This document shows positions 1-9,393 of a stretch of 64,000 bases of DNA, piece after piece. The translations under genes and the position numbers were made by a program. The DNA is from Bacteroides intestinalis DSM 17393 (lineage in GTDB: Bacteria; Bacteroidota; Bacteroidia; Bacteroidales; Bacteroidaceae): NCBI RefSeq assembly GCF_000172175.1, contig NZ_ABJL02000001.1:1-64000 (forward strand). Reading direction: 5' to 3'. The stretch's first letter is position 1, and each line of letters starts with the position of its first letter. The notes beneath the pieces were generated by a model. It was given only the letters and a program-made list of their open reading frames with translations, was not told the origin of the DNA and searched no databases.

Positions 1-372
<372 letters not shown>

Positions 373-445
373 GGTCCTTGCCTTGTATGGCGGATATATA
401 CGTTCAGTTTTCTGACTTTACTTTTTACATCGTGTCTGACTTATT

Positions 446-553
<108 letters not shown>

Positions 554-558
554 TTTCA

Positions 559-594
559 GGAAAGCCTCCATATCGAAAGATATGGGGGCTTTTT
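559..594 (+). terminator. rRNA operon terminator
   Basis: An intrinsic terminator: the stem AAAGCCTCCATATC pairs with GATATGGGGGCTTT across a GAAA tetraloop, followed by a T run. It lies directly after 5S and closes the rRNA operon. Confidence 0.9.
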
Positions 595-672
595 GTATTT
601 ATACCCCCTGTCCAGATAATATTCTTTTTGTTTTTTCGTTTATATACTGTAAGTTTACACCTTAATTTATAT

Positions 673-1815
673 ATGCTGAAGCAAATCCGTCCTATAAAGT
701 TCTGGTTGATATTGATTGCTGTGATTATAGCTATCTCTTCCCTGTATGTTTCCCATTCTCTGATAAGCGATTTATCTGCTGAAGAACGGGTACGTATGGA
801 GGTGTGGGCCGAGGCAATGAAGAATCTCCAAACCGCTGATGGAAATACGGATTTGACTATGGTGCTGAAAGTTCTGAACGCCAATCATACAATTCCGGTA
901 ATTGTAGTGGATCAGAATGAAGATGTACAAACTTACAGGAATATTGAACTATCTCCAACCGATACAATCGTTTCGCTGAAAGAAAAACTGAATCGCTTCA
1001 GCCATGAAGGAAACTGTATCCGTATCGACTTGAATGGTGGTGGTGACTATCTGAATGTGTATTATGGTCCTTCCTTGATGCTCACGCGGCTGGCTGTTTA
1101 TCCTTATGTACAGTTGGCAGTGGTACTTATCTTTGTTCTGATTGCTATTTTTGCCCTGTTGAGTTCTAAAAAAGCAGAACAAAATAAGGTATGGGTTGGA
1201 CTATCTAAAGAAACAGCCCATCAGTTGGGAACTCCTATCTCTTCATTAATGGCATGGACGGAATTGTTGAAGGCGCAATATCCACAGGATGAGTTGATTC
1301 CTGCCATGGCGGAAGATGTGGAACGCTTGCAGATGATTGCCAATCGTTTCTCGAAGATAGGTTCTGTTCCAGAGTTGGAAGAGGCGGACTTGAAAGCTCT
1401 GTTGGAACGGGTGACGGATTATATTTCCCATCGTACTTCGAACAAGGTGAAGATCATTACCCATTTGCCGGATTTACTTCCGCCTGTAAGGCTGAATGTT
1501 GCTTTGTTTGAATGGGTGATAGAGAACCTGTGTAAGAATGCGATTGATGCAATGGGAGGAGCTGGAACTTTGACTATTTCAGTACAGGAAACGTCAAGAT
1601 TTTGGCATATTGATGTGGCTGATACGGGAAAGGGAATTGACAAACGGAATTTTGAAACAGTGTTTGCTCCCGGTTATACCACCAAAAAAAGAGGGTGGGG
1701 ACTGGGCTTGTCATTGGCACGCCGGATTGTGGTGGAATATCATTCGGGGCGTATTTTTGTAAAGCAATCGGAGATCAATAAAGGGACGATATTCAGAATA
1801 GAGCTTAAAAAATGA
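673..1815 (+). CDS. Membrane sensor histidine kinase
   Basis: A two-component sensor kinase of about 380 aa. An inner-membrane anchor (about residues 9-30), an extracytoplasmic segment and a second membrane span (about 146-165) lead into the kinase core. The H-box HQLGTPISSL has the phospho-acceptor His183; the N-box ENLCKNAIDAM starts near 284, the G1 box DTGKG near 317 and the G2 box GWGLGLS near 341. There is no obvious HAMP or PAS domain. The frame is open 15 codons further upstream, but the ATG at 673 begins the hydrophobic signal anchor and is preferred. No response regulator is adjacent, so this is an orphan kinase with an unknown signal. Confidence 0.87.
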   Translation: MLKQIRPIKFWLILIAVIIAISSLYVSHSLISDLSAEERVRMEVWAEAMKNLQTADGNTDLTMVLKVLNANHTIPVIVVDQNEDVQTYRNIELSPTDTIVSLKEKLNRFSHEGNCIRIDLNGGGDYLNVYYGPSLMLTRLAVYPYVQLAVVLIFVLIAIFALLSSKKAEQNKVWVGLSKETAHQLGTPISSLMAWTELLKAQYPQDELIPAMAEDVERLQMIANRFSKIGSVPELEEADLKALLERVTDYISHRTSNKVKIITHLPDLLPPVRLNVALFEWVIENLCKNAIDAMGGAGTLTISVQETSRFWHIDVADTGKGIDKRNFETVFAPGYTTKKRGWGLGLSLARRIVVEYHSGRIFVKQSEINKGTIFRIELKK

Positions 1816-1857
1816 ATATTTCGTGGCTAATTTATACATTATGAGGATAATTATTTG

Positions 1858-1865
1858 TATCTTTG
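1858..1865 (+). promoter_or_regulatory. -7 box of the yceD-rpmF-fabH promoter
   Basis: TATCTTTG matches the Bacteroides TAnnTTTG -7 consensus. It predicts a start near 1872, which leaves only about 18 nt before the TTG codon of yceD and supports that start. No clear -33 TTTG is visible. Confidence 0.6.
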
Positions 1866-1889
1866 TCGCCCGAATAAATAAAAGAAGCT

Positions 1890-2474
1890 TTGGGAAAGTT
1901 TGATAAATACAAAATAGATTTGAAAGGCATGCAGGCAGACTCTTGTAAGTATGAGTTTGTACTGGATAACCTTTTTTTCGCTAACATTGATGGCCCGGAA
2001 GTACAGAAGGGCAAAGTTAATGTTACATTGGTTGTAAAGAAAACATCTCGTGCTTTCGAATTCAACTTCCAGACGGAGGGTATGGTGTGGGTGCCATGTG
2101 ACCGCTGCCTGGACGATATGGAACAGCCGGTTAGTTCTACAGATAAACTGATGGTAAAGTTTGGACATGAGTATGCTGAAGAAGGTGATAACCTCATTGT
2201 GATCCCTGAAGAAGAAGGGGAAATCAATGTGGCATGGTTCATGTATGAATTTGTTGCGTTGGCAATCCCGATGAAGCATGTACATGCTCCCGGAAAATGC
2301 AATAAGGCCGTCAGCAGCAAATTGCATAAGCATCTGCGTACAAAAGCAGATGAAGATGATGCGGAAGATGAAATCTTTATCGAAGGTGAAGACGCAATGC
2401 CGGAGAGTGATGCGGAGGAAACACAGATTGATCCGCGTTGGAATGAATTAAAGAAAATATTAGATAACAATTAA
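1890..2474 (+). CDS. yceD: DUF177/YceD-family protein
   Basis: A 194-aa protein of the DUF177/YceD family, which lies next to rpmF in most bacteria and is linked to 23S rRNA/50S biogenesis. The family Cys pair is visible in VPCDRC, and a further Cys in APGKCN. An acidic linker of about 30 residues precedes the C-terminal DPRWNELKKI motif. The start is TTG; there is no in-frame ATG upstream before the promoter, and the first Met inside would remove conserved sequence. The stop lies 12 nt before rpmF, so the two are co-transcribed. Confidence 0.88.
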   Translation: MGKFDKYKIDLKGMQADSCKYEFVLDNLFFANIDGPEVQKGKVNVTLVVKKTSRAFEFNFQTEGMVWVPCDRCLDDMEQPVSSTDKLMVKFGHEYAEEGDNLIVIPEEEGEINVAWFMYEFVALAIPMKHVHAPGKCNKAVSSKLHKHLRTKADEDDAEDEIFIEGEDAMPESDAEETQIDPRWNELKKILDNN

Positions 2475-2486
2475 AGATTAAGAAAA

Positions 2487-2672
2487 ATGGCACATCCTAA
2501 GAGAAGACAGTCTAAAACAAGAACTGCAAAGAGAAGAACTCATGATAAAGCAGTAGCTCCTACATTGGCTATTTGCCCGAACTGTGGCGAATGGCATGTA
2601 TATCACACTGTGTGTGGTGCTTGCGGATATTACAGAGGCAAGCTTGCTATCGAGAAAGAAGCTGCTGTTTAA
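2487..2672 (+). CDS. rpmF: 50S ribosomal protein L32
   Basis: A 61-aa ribosomal protein of the bL32 family, a component of the large subunit. The basic N-terminus MAHPKRRQSKTRT and the zinc-ribbon cysteines CPNC and CGAC (four Cys, zinc-binding form) are diagnostic. It follows yceD by 12 nt and precedes fabH, a linkage of ribosome and fatty-acid synthesis genes common in bacteria. Confidence 0.97.
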   Translation: MAHPKRRQSKTRTAKRRTHDKAVAPTLAICPNCGEWHVYHTVCGACGYYRGKLAIEKEAAV

Positions 2673-2709
2673 TTTGCAGCCTGATGAAGAATATACTTGA
2701 ATGCCGGAT

Positions 2710-2746
2710 GTCTAAAAAGATTTGTAACACACAAACCTTTTTAGAC
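2710..2746 (+). promoter_or_regulatory. Strong hairpin between rpmF and fabH
   Basis: Two 16-nt arms (2710-2725 and 2731-2746) pair at 15 of 16 positions around the loop AACAC. No T run follows, so it is not a typical intrinsic terminator. It may be an RNA processing or stability element separating rpmF from fabH. Confidence 0.65.
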
Positions 2747-2785
2747 TACCGTTGTTTAGGTATTCATTAACTTTAAGCAGGATTA

Positions 2786-3790
2786 ATGGAAAAAATAAAT
2801 GCAGTAATTACAGGAGTCGGCGGATATGTACCCGATTATGTCTTGACGAATGAAGAGATATCAAGAATGGTGGATACCAATGACGAATGGATTATGACCC
2901 GTATCGGAGTAAAGGAAAGACATATCCTGAACGAAGAAGGACTGGGTACTTCGTACATGGCTCGCAAGGCTGCAAAGCAGTTGATGCAGCGTACTGGTTC
3001 TGATCCTGATGATATCGATCTGGTGATTGTAGCTACTACTACTCCTGATTATCACTTCCCTTCTACAGCTTCTATCTTATGTGATAAGCTTGGATTAAAA
3101 CATGCTTTTGCTTTTGACTTGCAGGCTGCTTGCAGCGGTTTTCTGTTTCTGTTGGAAACTGGAGCTAACTTTATCCGTTCGGGAAGATATAAGAAGATCA
3201 TTTTAGTGGGCGCCGATAAAATGTCGTCTATGGTAGATTACACAGAACGTGCTACTTGCCCGATTTTCGGTGATGGTGCAGCTGCGGTTATGATGGAACC
3301 TACTACGGAAGATGTAGGCGTCATGGATGCTATCTTGAGAACTGATGGTAAGGGATTACCTTTCTTGCATATGAAAGCAGGTGGTTCTGTATGCCCTCCT
3401 TCTTATTTTACAGTGGATAACCATATGCACTTCATCTATCAGGAAGGCCGTACAGTATTCAAATATGCCGTATCGAACATGTCGGATGCTTGCGCTGCCA
3501 TTGCAGAACGAAACAATCTCACCAAAGAGAATATCGACTGGATTATTCCTCACCAGGCCAATCTGCGTATTATCGATGCAGTAGCTCATCGCTTGGAACT
3601 TCCCCATGAGAAAGTAATGATTAATATCGAGCATTATGGTAATACAAGTGCCGGTACGCTTCCGCTCTGTCTGTGGGACTTTGAGGATAAACTTAAAAAA
3701 GGCGATAACCTGATCTTTACAGCATTCGGTGCAGGGTTTACCTGGGGAGCCGTTTACGTGAAGTGGGGATACGACGGAAAGAAAGGGTAA
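2786..3790 (+). CDS. fabH: 3-oxoacyl-ACP synthase III (KAS III)
   Basis: Starts fatty-acid synthesis by condensing an acyl-CoA primer with malonyl-ACP in the cytoplasm. The length of 334 aa is normal. The Cys-His-Asn triad is complete: Cys116 in QAACSGF, His256 in IPHQANLR and Asn286 in EHYGNTSAGT. The C-terminal GAGFTWGA motif is present. It follows rpmF by 113 nt (with a hairpin between) and is followed by an intrinsic terminator. plsX, which sits between rpmF and fabH in proteobacteria, is absent. Confidence 0.96.
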   Translation: MEKINAVITGVGGYVPDYVLTNEEISRMVDTNDEWIMTRIGVKERHILNEEGLGTSYMARKAAKQLMQRTGSDPDDIDLVIVATTTPDYHFPSTASILCDKLGLKHAFAFDLQAACSGFLFLLETGANFIRSGRYKKIILVGADKMSSMVDYTERATCPIFGDGAAAVMMEPTTEDVGVMDAILRTDGKGLPFLHMKAGGSVCPPSYFTVDNHMHFIYQEGRTVFKYAVSNMSDACAAIAERNNLTKENIDWIIPHQANLRIIDAVAHRLELPHEKVMINIEHYGNTSAGTLPLCLWDFEDKLKKGDNLIFTAFGAGFTWGAVYVKWGYDGKKG

Positions 3791-3840
3791 CTGTATAATC
3801 ACATGGATTACGAATTACGGTTACTAAACATATAAACTAA

Positions 3841-3878
3841 AAAAAAACGCATCCTACTTCGATTCGATGCGTTTTTTT
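3841..3878 (+). terminator. Intrinsic terminator between fabH and era
   Basis: AACGCATC pairs with GATGCGTT across an 11-12 nt loop, flanked by an A run before and a T7 run after. It ends only 25 nt before the era ATG, leaving almost no room for an independent era promoter. Confidence 0.85.
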
Positions 3879-3903
3879 GTCTCAACTAAAATACAGGAAT
3901 GTG

Positions 3904-4785
3904 ATGCATAAAGCTGGTTTTGTAAACATCGTGGGAAATCCGAATGTGGGTAAATCTACATTGATGAACGCCTTGGTGGGCGAGCGGATTTCGATTGCTA
4001 CTTTCAAGGCGCAGACGACCCGTCACCGCATTATGGGAATCTATAATACGGATGATATGCAGATTGTATTCTCGGATACTCCGGGAGTGCTGAAGCCGCA
4101 GTATAAGTTGCAGGAGTCTATGCTGAATTTCTCTACTTCGGCTCTGACAGATGCGGATGTTTTGCTATATGTAACAGATGTGGTTGAGACACCCGATAAG
4201 CATAATGAGTTTGTGGAGAAGGTGGCACACATGGAAATACCAGTGTTGCTCCTTATCAACAAGATTGATTTGTCGAACCAGGAGAAACTTGTGGAACTTG
4301 TGGAAGCTTGGAAAGCATTATTGCCCAATGCGGAGATTATTCCGATTTCTGCAACGACAAAGTTCAATGTAGACTATGTGATGAAGCGGGTGAAAGAACT
4401 GTTGCCCGATTCACCGCCTTACTTCGATAAGGACCAGTGGACGGACAAGCCGGCCCGTTTCTTTGTAAACGAGATTATCCGGGAGAAAATTTTGTTGTAC
4501 TACGACAAGGAGATACCTTATTCGGTAGAGGTAGTGGTGGAACAGTTTAAGGAGGATGCGAAGAAGATACATATCAGTGCTGTGATTTATGTGGAGCGCG
4601 ATTCGCAGAAAGGAATTATTATCGGCAAGCAAGGTAAAGCGCTGAAAAAGGTAGCCACTGAAGCACGCCGTGATTTAGAGAGGTTCTTCGGAAAAACAAT
4701 TTTCCTGGAGACATTTGTGAAGGTGGATAAGGATTGGCGTAGTTCGGATAAAGAGTTGCGCAATTTTGGTTATCAACTGGATTAG
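3904..4785 (+). CDS. era: GTPase Era
   Basis: An essential GTPase that binds 16S rRNA during 30S maturation. It is 293 aa from the ATG at 3904; the frame is open upstream into the terminator, and a GTG lies one codon earlier. G1 is GNPNVGKST at residues 11-19, G3 is DTPG and G4 is NKID. The C-terminal KH domain carries IIGKQGKALK from about residue 239. der follows 46 nt later, so two ribosome-assembly GTPases are probably co-expressed. Confidence 0.95.
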   Translation: MHKAGFVNIVGNPNVGKSTLMNALVGERISIATFKAQTTRHRIMGIYNTDDMQIVFSDTPGVLKPQYKLQESMLNFSTSALTDADVLLYVTDVVETPDKHNEFVEKVAHMEIPVLLLINKIDLSNQEKLVELVEAWKALLPNAEIIPISATTKFNVDYVMKRVKELLPDSPPYFDKDQWTDKPARFFVNEIIREKILLYYDKEIPYSVEVVVEQFKEDAKKIHISAVIYVERDSQKGIIIGKQGKALKKVATEARRDLERFFGKTIFLETFVKVDKDWRSSDKELRNFGYQLD

Positions 4786-4831
4786 AGTATTCATACGACT
4801 GTGATAGTCGCAAAAACAAGAAGAGTGAACT

Positions 4832-6145
4832 ATGGGAAATTTAGTTGCAATCGTAGGACGCCCTAATGTGGGAAAGTCTACTTTATTTAACCGCTTGACC
4901 AAAACACGTCAAGCTATTGTGAACGAAGAAGCAGGAACAACACGAGATCGCCAGTATGGTAAGTCCGAATGGTTGGGGAAAGAATTCTCCGTGGTAGATA
5001 CCGGAGGATGGGTGGTGAACTCTGACGATATCTTTGAAGAGGAAATACGCAAGCAGGTACTGATGGCTGTGGATGAAGCAGACGTTATATTGTTTGTAGT
5101 AGATGTGATGAATGGGGTAACTGATCTCGATATGCAGGTAGCAGCCATTTTGCGCCGGACTCAAAAGCCGGTGTTGCTGATTGCCAATAAGACTGATAAC
5201 GGGGAATTACAATACAATGCTCCCGAATTTTATAAGTTGGGTCTGGGTGATCCTTACTGCATCTCGGCTATGACGGGTAGCGGTACGGGGGATATGATGG
5301 ACTTGATTGTGGGTACATTTAAAAAGGATACGGATGAGATTCTAGATGAGGATATTCCCCGCTTTGCTGTGGTGGGACGCCCGAATGCTGGTAAATCTTC
5401 TATCGTGAATGCCTTTATCGGAGAAGAACGGAACATTGTAACGGAGATTGCCGGTACAACACGTGACTCTATCTATACCCGTTATAATAAGTTTGGATTT
5501 GATTTCTATCTGGTAGATACTGCTGGTATCCGTAAAAAGAATAAGGTGAATGAGGATCTGGAATATTATTCTGTGATTCGTTCCATCCGTTCCATTGAGA
5601 ATGCGGATGTGTGTATTCTGATGTTGGATGCTACACGTGGTGTTGAAAGCCAGGACTTGAATATATTCTCACTGATACAGAAGAATGCCAAAGGTCTGGT
5701 GGTAGTAGTGAATAAGTGGGATTTGGTACAGGATAAGACTGTGAAAGTGATGAAGACTTTTGAAGATGCGATCCGTAGCCGCTTTGCTCCATTCGTTGAC
5801 TTCCCTATCATCTTCGGTTCGGCATTGACCAAACAACGTATCCTGAAGGTGCTGGAGGAAGCACGCAGTGTATATGACAACCGTATGACGCGTATTCCGA
5901 CTGCCCGCTTAAACGAGGAAATGCTGCCGCTGATTGAGGCATATCCGCCTCCTGCAACCAAAGGCAAGTATATCAAGATTAAATATATTACGCAGTTGCC
6001 GAATACACAGGTGCCTTCTTTTGTTTACTTCGCTAATCTGCCGCAGTACGTGAAAGAGCCATATAAACGTTTCCTGGAAAACAAGATGCGTGAAAAGTGG
6101 AACCTGACAGGAACTCCGATAAATATTTATATCCGTCAGAAGTAG
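4832..6145 (+). CDS. der: Ribosome-associated double GTPase Der (EngA)
   Basis: A 50S assembly factor of 437 aa with tandem G domains. The first P-loop is GRPNVGKS (residues 9-16) and the second is GRPNAGKS (from 182). Both G domains have the TTRD switch I motif and DTGG or DTAG in G3, with NKTD and NKWD as G4. A C-terminal KH-like domain follows. The gene sits 46 nt after era, with a short hairpin (CGACT/AGTCG) in the gap, and is closed by a terminator. Confidence 0.96.
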   Translation: MGNLVAIVGRPNVGKSTLFNRLTKTRQAIVNEEAGTTRDRQYGKSEWLGKEFSVVDTGGWVVNSDDIFEEEIRKQVLMAVDEADVILFVVDVMNGVTDLDMQVAAILRRTQKPVLLIANKTDNGELQYNAPEFYKLGLGDPYCISAMTGSGTGDMMDLIVGTFKKDTDEILDEDIPRFAVVGRPNAGKSSIVNAFIGEERNIVTEIAGTTRDSIYTRYNKFGFDFYLVDTAGIRKKNKVNEDLEYYSVIRSIRSIENADVCILMLDATRGVESQDLNIFSLIQKNAKGLVVVVNKWDLVQDKTVKVMKTFEDAIRSRFAPFVDFPIIFGSALTKQRILKVLEEARSVYDNRMTRIPTARLNEEMLPLIEAYPPPATKGKYIKIKYITQLPNTQVPSFVYFANLPQYVKEPYKRFLENKMREKWNLTGTPINIYIRQK

Positions 6146-6173
6146 ATAAATCGATTACTGAGATATTGGTATG

Positions 6174-6211
6174 AAACCGCCCGATTTAGTTATAAATCAG
6201 GCGGTTTTTTT
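6174..6211 (+). terminator. Terminator after der
   Basis: CCGCC-GATTTA pairs with TAAATC-GGCGG around GTTA, followed by T7. Confidence 0.88.
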
Positions 6212-6264
6212 GTTGCTTATTAGGAAAATGTAAATAAAAAATAGGTTAATATAAATATAATATT

Positions 6265-6272
6265 TATTTTTG
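6265..6272 (+). promoter_or_regulatory. -7 box upstream of the TPR kinase
   Basis: TATTTTTG matches TAnnTTTG and is 26 nt before the ATG at 6298. The -33 region is AT-rich without a clear TTTG. Confidence 0.5.
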
Positions 6273-6297
6273 CTCTGACAACATAAAAAAGGATTAG

Positions 6298-8499
6298 ATG
6301 AAACGTTACAGGTGGGTATTGGGATGCTGCTTGCTCCTCTCCATAGGTGTGCTGTGGGCAGAGGACAAGTCGGATTTACGCGCATTACAACAAGAGGCAG
6401 CCCAAAACAGAAACCTGGATAGCTATGTCAAGGTCTGTAAACTCCTTTATCAGACAGAAGAAGATCCTGATTTACTTCTTTCATACGCTGATTCCATTCA
6501 TCAACTGGCCATAGACAGTGGAAAGCCGGAAATATTTATCGAATACTACATCTGGCTAAGTGAAGGTTACTTCATTAAAGGCGACTTCGAGCAGGGGTAC
6601 GCTTTGAAACGGAAAGCCATTGACTTGGCTGAAAAGGCTGGATTGAGGTTTACAATAGCCCAGGCTTGCTGTGATATGGGATATTATTGTAATGCGGATG
6701 CCTGCTATGACTCTGCACGTTATTATTTTCATAAAGGGTTGGTAGCCGGTGAAGGTTTGCCGGGTGCTGAGGAGGCATGCCGCACCATATTGACGAATTA
6801 TGCCAGTTCTTTTCTTTTTGAGGGACAGACCGATTCGGCTTTAGTTTATACCATTCGTGCCAGTGAGCGCTCTGCTGCCGATAAAGATACAGCTATGTTG
6901 ATTGAAAACCTGAATCAGTTGGGCACTATCTATCGTCGGAAAAAGAATCTGGAGGATTGTATCGCTAACTTTGAAGAAGCGCTCCATTTGTGTGAATTGT
7001 GTGGAAATTACAACACGGTCGCTTTTATATATGGAAATATAGCGACGGCTTATTGTGACTGGGATCGACCGGAAGATGCTATTTCCTTCTCCGAAAAAGC
7101 TTTGAAATATGCTTTGAAGACAGATAATAAACGGAGGATAGGTACGTGCTATGTTAATTTGGGTGCCATCTTGGTACGAATGGAGAAAATGCGTACAGAG
7201 GGCATTGACACGTTACTGAAAGCTATTCCTTTTTTGGAGCAGGTGAATGACAGAAGGCAGCTATGCAATGCTTATAATTATTTGGTAAATGCCTACCGGT
7301 TGGATGGAAATCTGGATATGGCAATGCAGTACTTGCAGAAGTTGGATAAATTGGCGCATGAGATGCAGACTGATATAGAGCGTTTCAAGTATTACCAGGC
7401 AAAAGCTGCATTGTTGCAGGAAAGTAAGAACTATGCGGATGCTATTGTTTATTATCGCAAGATAGTTGATATGCTCCGTAGTGGATATAAAGATGCACGT
7501 GATTATGAGCATTACAGGAAATTATCGGAATGTTATCTGGCTGTGAATAATCTGTCTTTGGCTTATAATTATATGACGCAGGCTTATGCACTTCGTGATT
7601 CTGTGTTCCAGACGGAAGAGACTGACCAGTTGTCCGAATATTCTGTGAAGTACCGGACCAAAGAGAAGGAGTTGGAGATTGTAAGTCTGAGGCGTGAACA
7701 GTTGGAACAGGAGACGTATATGTTACGTCACCGTATTATTGTAGGTTCGGTGATCTCTTTACTGGGAATTTTGTTGCTGGGCTCACTTTATGCACGCCAA
7801 CGTCAGCGGGCAAGGATTGCTTTGCTGGCAAATGCAGCTTGTGAAAAAGAGCGTGAATTCCTGGAGCTCCAGAAAGAAACAGAACAGCGCTTAACACGAA
7901 AATACATTGATGGTTTGGAGAGTGAACGGGAGCGTATGGCAACTGAATTGCATGATGATGTATGTAATAATTTGCTTGCACTTGAAATGAATATTCGTAC
8001 TATTTCTACTGAAGAAGGAGCTGATCTGGATAAGCAGCTGGATTTATTGAATAATACCAGGGAAAGGTTGAGAAAACTTTCCCATGAACTGATGCCACCG
8101 GTTTTCCAGTATGCTACACTCGATGAACTGCTTGCTGACTATGTTTTGCACTTATCATTGCCAGAAGGTACGCATGCGGAATATCATTCTACGGTAGGTG
8201 TAGATTGGAATGTAGTGCCTAAATCAATCAGTTTTGAATGTTATCGCATTGTTCAGGAAGCAGTGAGCAATGCAGTAAAATATGCCGGCTCAACCTGTAT
8301 ACAGGTAGAGTTAGTTCTGGAAAATAATGACCTTTCCATACTTGTAGCAGACGACGGAAAAGGGTTTGATATGAGCAAGAAAACTAAGGGTATCGGCTTA
8401 CGGACTATCTGGCAGCGAGCGGAAACCGTAGGTGCTGAAGTTGAACTGGTCTCTTCTCCTGGTAAGGGAACCCGTTTGAAAATTAACGTATTAATCTAA
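6298..8499 (+). CDS. TPR-containing sensor histidine kinase (HPK7/NarX-like)
   Basis: A 733-aa sensor kinase. A signal peptide (about 1-22) is followed by a periplasmic region of about 440 residues rich in tetratricopeptide-like helices. One membrane span (about 479-498) leads into a short coiled coil and a HisKA_3 dimerization domain with the phospho-acceptor in TELHDDVCNN (His552). The ATPase domain has QEAVSNAVKYAG, DDGKGFD and GIGLRTI. The LuxR-type regulator starts 7 nt after the stop, making a complete two-component pair. The TPR segment suggests that a protein or peptide ligand is sensed, but the sequence does not reveal which. Confidence 0.9.
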   Translation: MKRYRWVLGCCLLLSIGVLWAEDKSDLRALQQEAAQNRNLDSYVKVCKLLYQTEEDPDLLLSYADSIHQLAIDSGKPEIFIEYYIWLSEGYFIKGDFEQGYALKRKAIDLAEKAGLRFTIAQACCDMGYYCNADACYDSARYYFHKGLVAGEGLPGAEEACRTILTNYASSFLFEGQTDSALVYTIRASERSAADKDTAMLIENLNQLGTIYRRKKNLEDCIANFEEALHLCELCGNYNTVAFIYGNIATAYCDWDRPEDAISFSEKALKYALKTDNKRRIGTCYVNLGAILVRMEKMRTEGIDTLLKAIPFLEQVNDRRQLCNAYNYLVNAYRLDGNLDMAMQYLQKLDKLAHEMQTDIERFKYYQAKAALLQESKNYADAIVYYRKIVDMLRSGYKDARDYEHYRKLSECYLAVNNLSLAYNYMTQAYALRDSVFQTEETDQLSEYSVKYRTKEKELEIVSLRREQLEQETYMLRHRIIVGSVISLLGILLLGSLYARQRQRARIALLANAACEKEREFLELQKETEQRLTRKYIDGLESERERMATELHDDVCNNLLALEMNIRTISTEEGADLDKQLDLLNNTRERLRKLSHELMPPVFQYATLDELLADYVLHLSLPEGTHAEYHSTVGVDWNVVPKSISFECYRIVQEAVSNAVKYAGSTCIQVELVLENNDLSILVADDGKGFDMSKKTKGIGLRTIWQRAETVGAEVELVSSPGKGTRLKINVLI

Positions 8500-8506
8500 T
8501 CGAACA

Positions 8507-9160
8507 ATGGAAAAGAATGTGAAGGCAGAATTATTGGTAGTGGATGATCATAATCTGATTCTGGAAGGTATTTGTAAAGTGGTGAATAAGATGCCGGAAG
8601 TAGTTGTGGTGGATGCTGTAACTTCCGGATTGCAAGCTGCAGAATTGATTGAAAGACGAGATTATGATATATATATCCTGGATGTCAGTATTCCTGATAT
8701 GTCCGGATTTGAGTTGATTGCTAAAATCCGTGAAATGAATGACCAGGCAAAGATTATTGTGAATACAATGCACGAAGAAATATGGATAGTTAACAGGTTG
8801 GTACAGTGCGGAGTGAATGCTGTTATTCTGAAATCTTCGGCCTCTGCGGAGTTAATGACAGCTATTCGTTGTGTGTTGAGAGGAGAAGCGCATGCTTGTC
8901 CACGGTTTGCTGCTATCTCGCAGAAACTGAATTCTGCATCAGCAGGTTTGCAGCCTAAGGATGCGCCTACCCGTCGGGAGCGTGATGTGTTGGAGGCTGT
9001 GGCTAAAGGAATGAATACCCATGAAATTGCTGATTTATTGAAAATTTCAGAGAACACTGTGGAAACATTTCGTAAAAGGCTTATTAGCAAGTTTGGAGCA
9101 AAGAATGCTATAGATATGGTAGTCAAGGCTGTTGCGCAAGGATGGATTGCGCTGAAATGA
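8507..9160 (+). CDS. Two-component response regulator, NarL/LuxR family
   Basis: A 217-aa regulator, presumed partner of the kinase that ends 7 nt upstream. The receiver domain (about 8-125) has the phospho-acceptor Asp59 in ILDVSIPDMSG, acidic residues VDDH at the N-terminus and a conserved Lys in ILKSSAS. The C-terminal LuxR helix-turn-helix (about 150-215) reads LTRRERDVLE-like to ENTVETFRKRL. Targets are unknown; the neighbouring envelope-transport genes are only candidates by position. Confidence 0.92.
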   Translation: MEKNVKAELLVVDDHNLILEGICKVVNKMPEVVVVDAVTSGLQAAELIERRDYDIYILDVSIPDMSGFELIAKIREMNDQAKIIVNTMHEEIWIVNRLVQCGVNAVILKSSASAELMTAIRCVLRGEAHACPRFAAISQKLNSASAGLQPKDAPTRRERDVLEAVAKGMNTHEIADLLKISENTVETFRKRLISKFGAKNAIDMVVKAVAQGWIALK

Positions 9161-9218
9161 TTTGCGGAAAATTCAGAGTGTAACGGTTTTCCGTGATTTT
9201 TTATTAGTATCTTTTGGT

Positions 9219-9363
9219 TATCTTTGTTGCCGTAATTGAAGTTGTTCTTCATGTTTTCTCATGAAGATATAAGGGCAATCAAAGTATATCGTGAGGATAT
9301 ATGTCAATTCTATTAACTGGTTTTATGAGGAAAAGGGCGTCCGGATGTTTTTCCGGACGCCCT
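9219..9363 (+). other. Possible small transcript with a 21-codon micro-ORF
   Basis: A -7 match TATCTTTG (9219-9226) points into a 230-nt gap with no plus-strand gene. Downstream are a hairpin (TCTTCATG/CATGAAGA near 9247-9268), an ATG-initiated 21-codon ORF at 9251-9316, and the strong GC hairpin at 9335-9363 that could end the transcript. There is no -33 match, and the T run after the hairpin is weak on this strand. Speculative. Confidence 0.25.
9335..9363 (-). terminator. Terminator of the mlaEF-like operon
   Basis: GGGCGTCCGGA pairs with TCCGGACGCCC, and a TTTT run follows on the minus strand. It sits 31 nt past the minus-strand ABC gene and may also stop plus-strand transcription from the regulator gene. 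Confidence 0.85.
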
Positions 9364-9393
9364 ATTTATAGGAGATTGCTAATTTTTTTAATC

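Noticed and set aside
1832..2470. 212-codon minus-strand ORF opposite yceD
   Set aside because: Serine-rich shadow of a gene with a promoter and conserved context on the plus strand.
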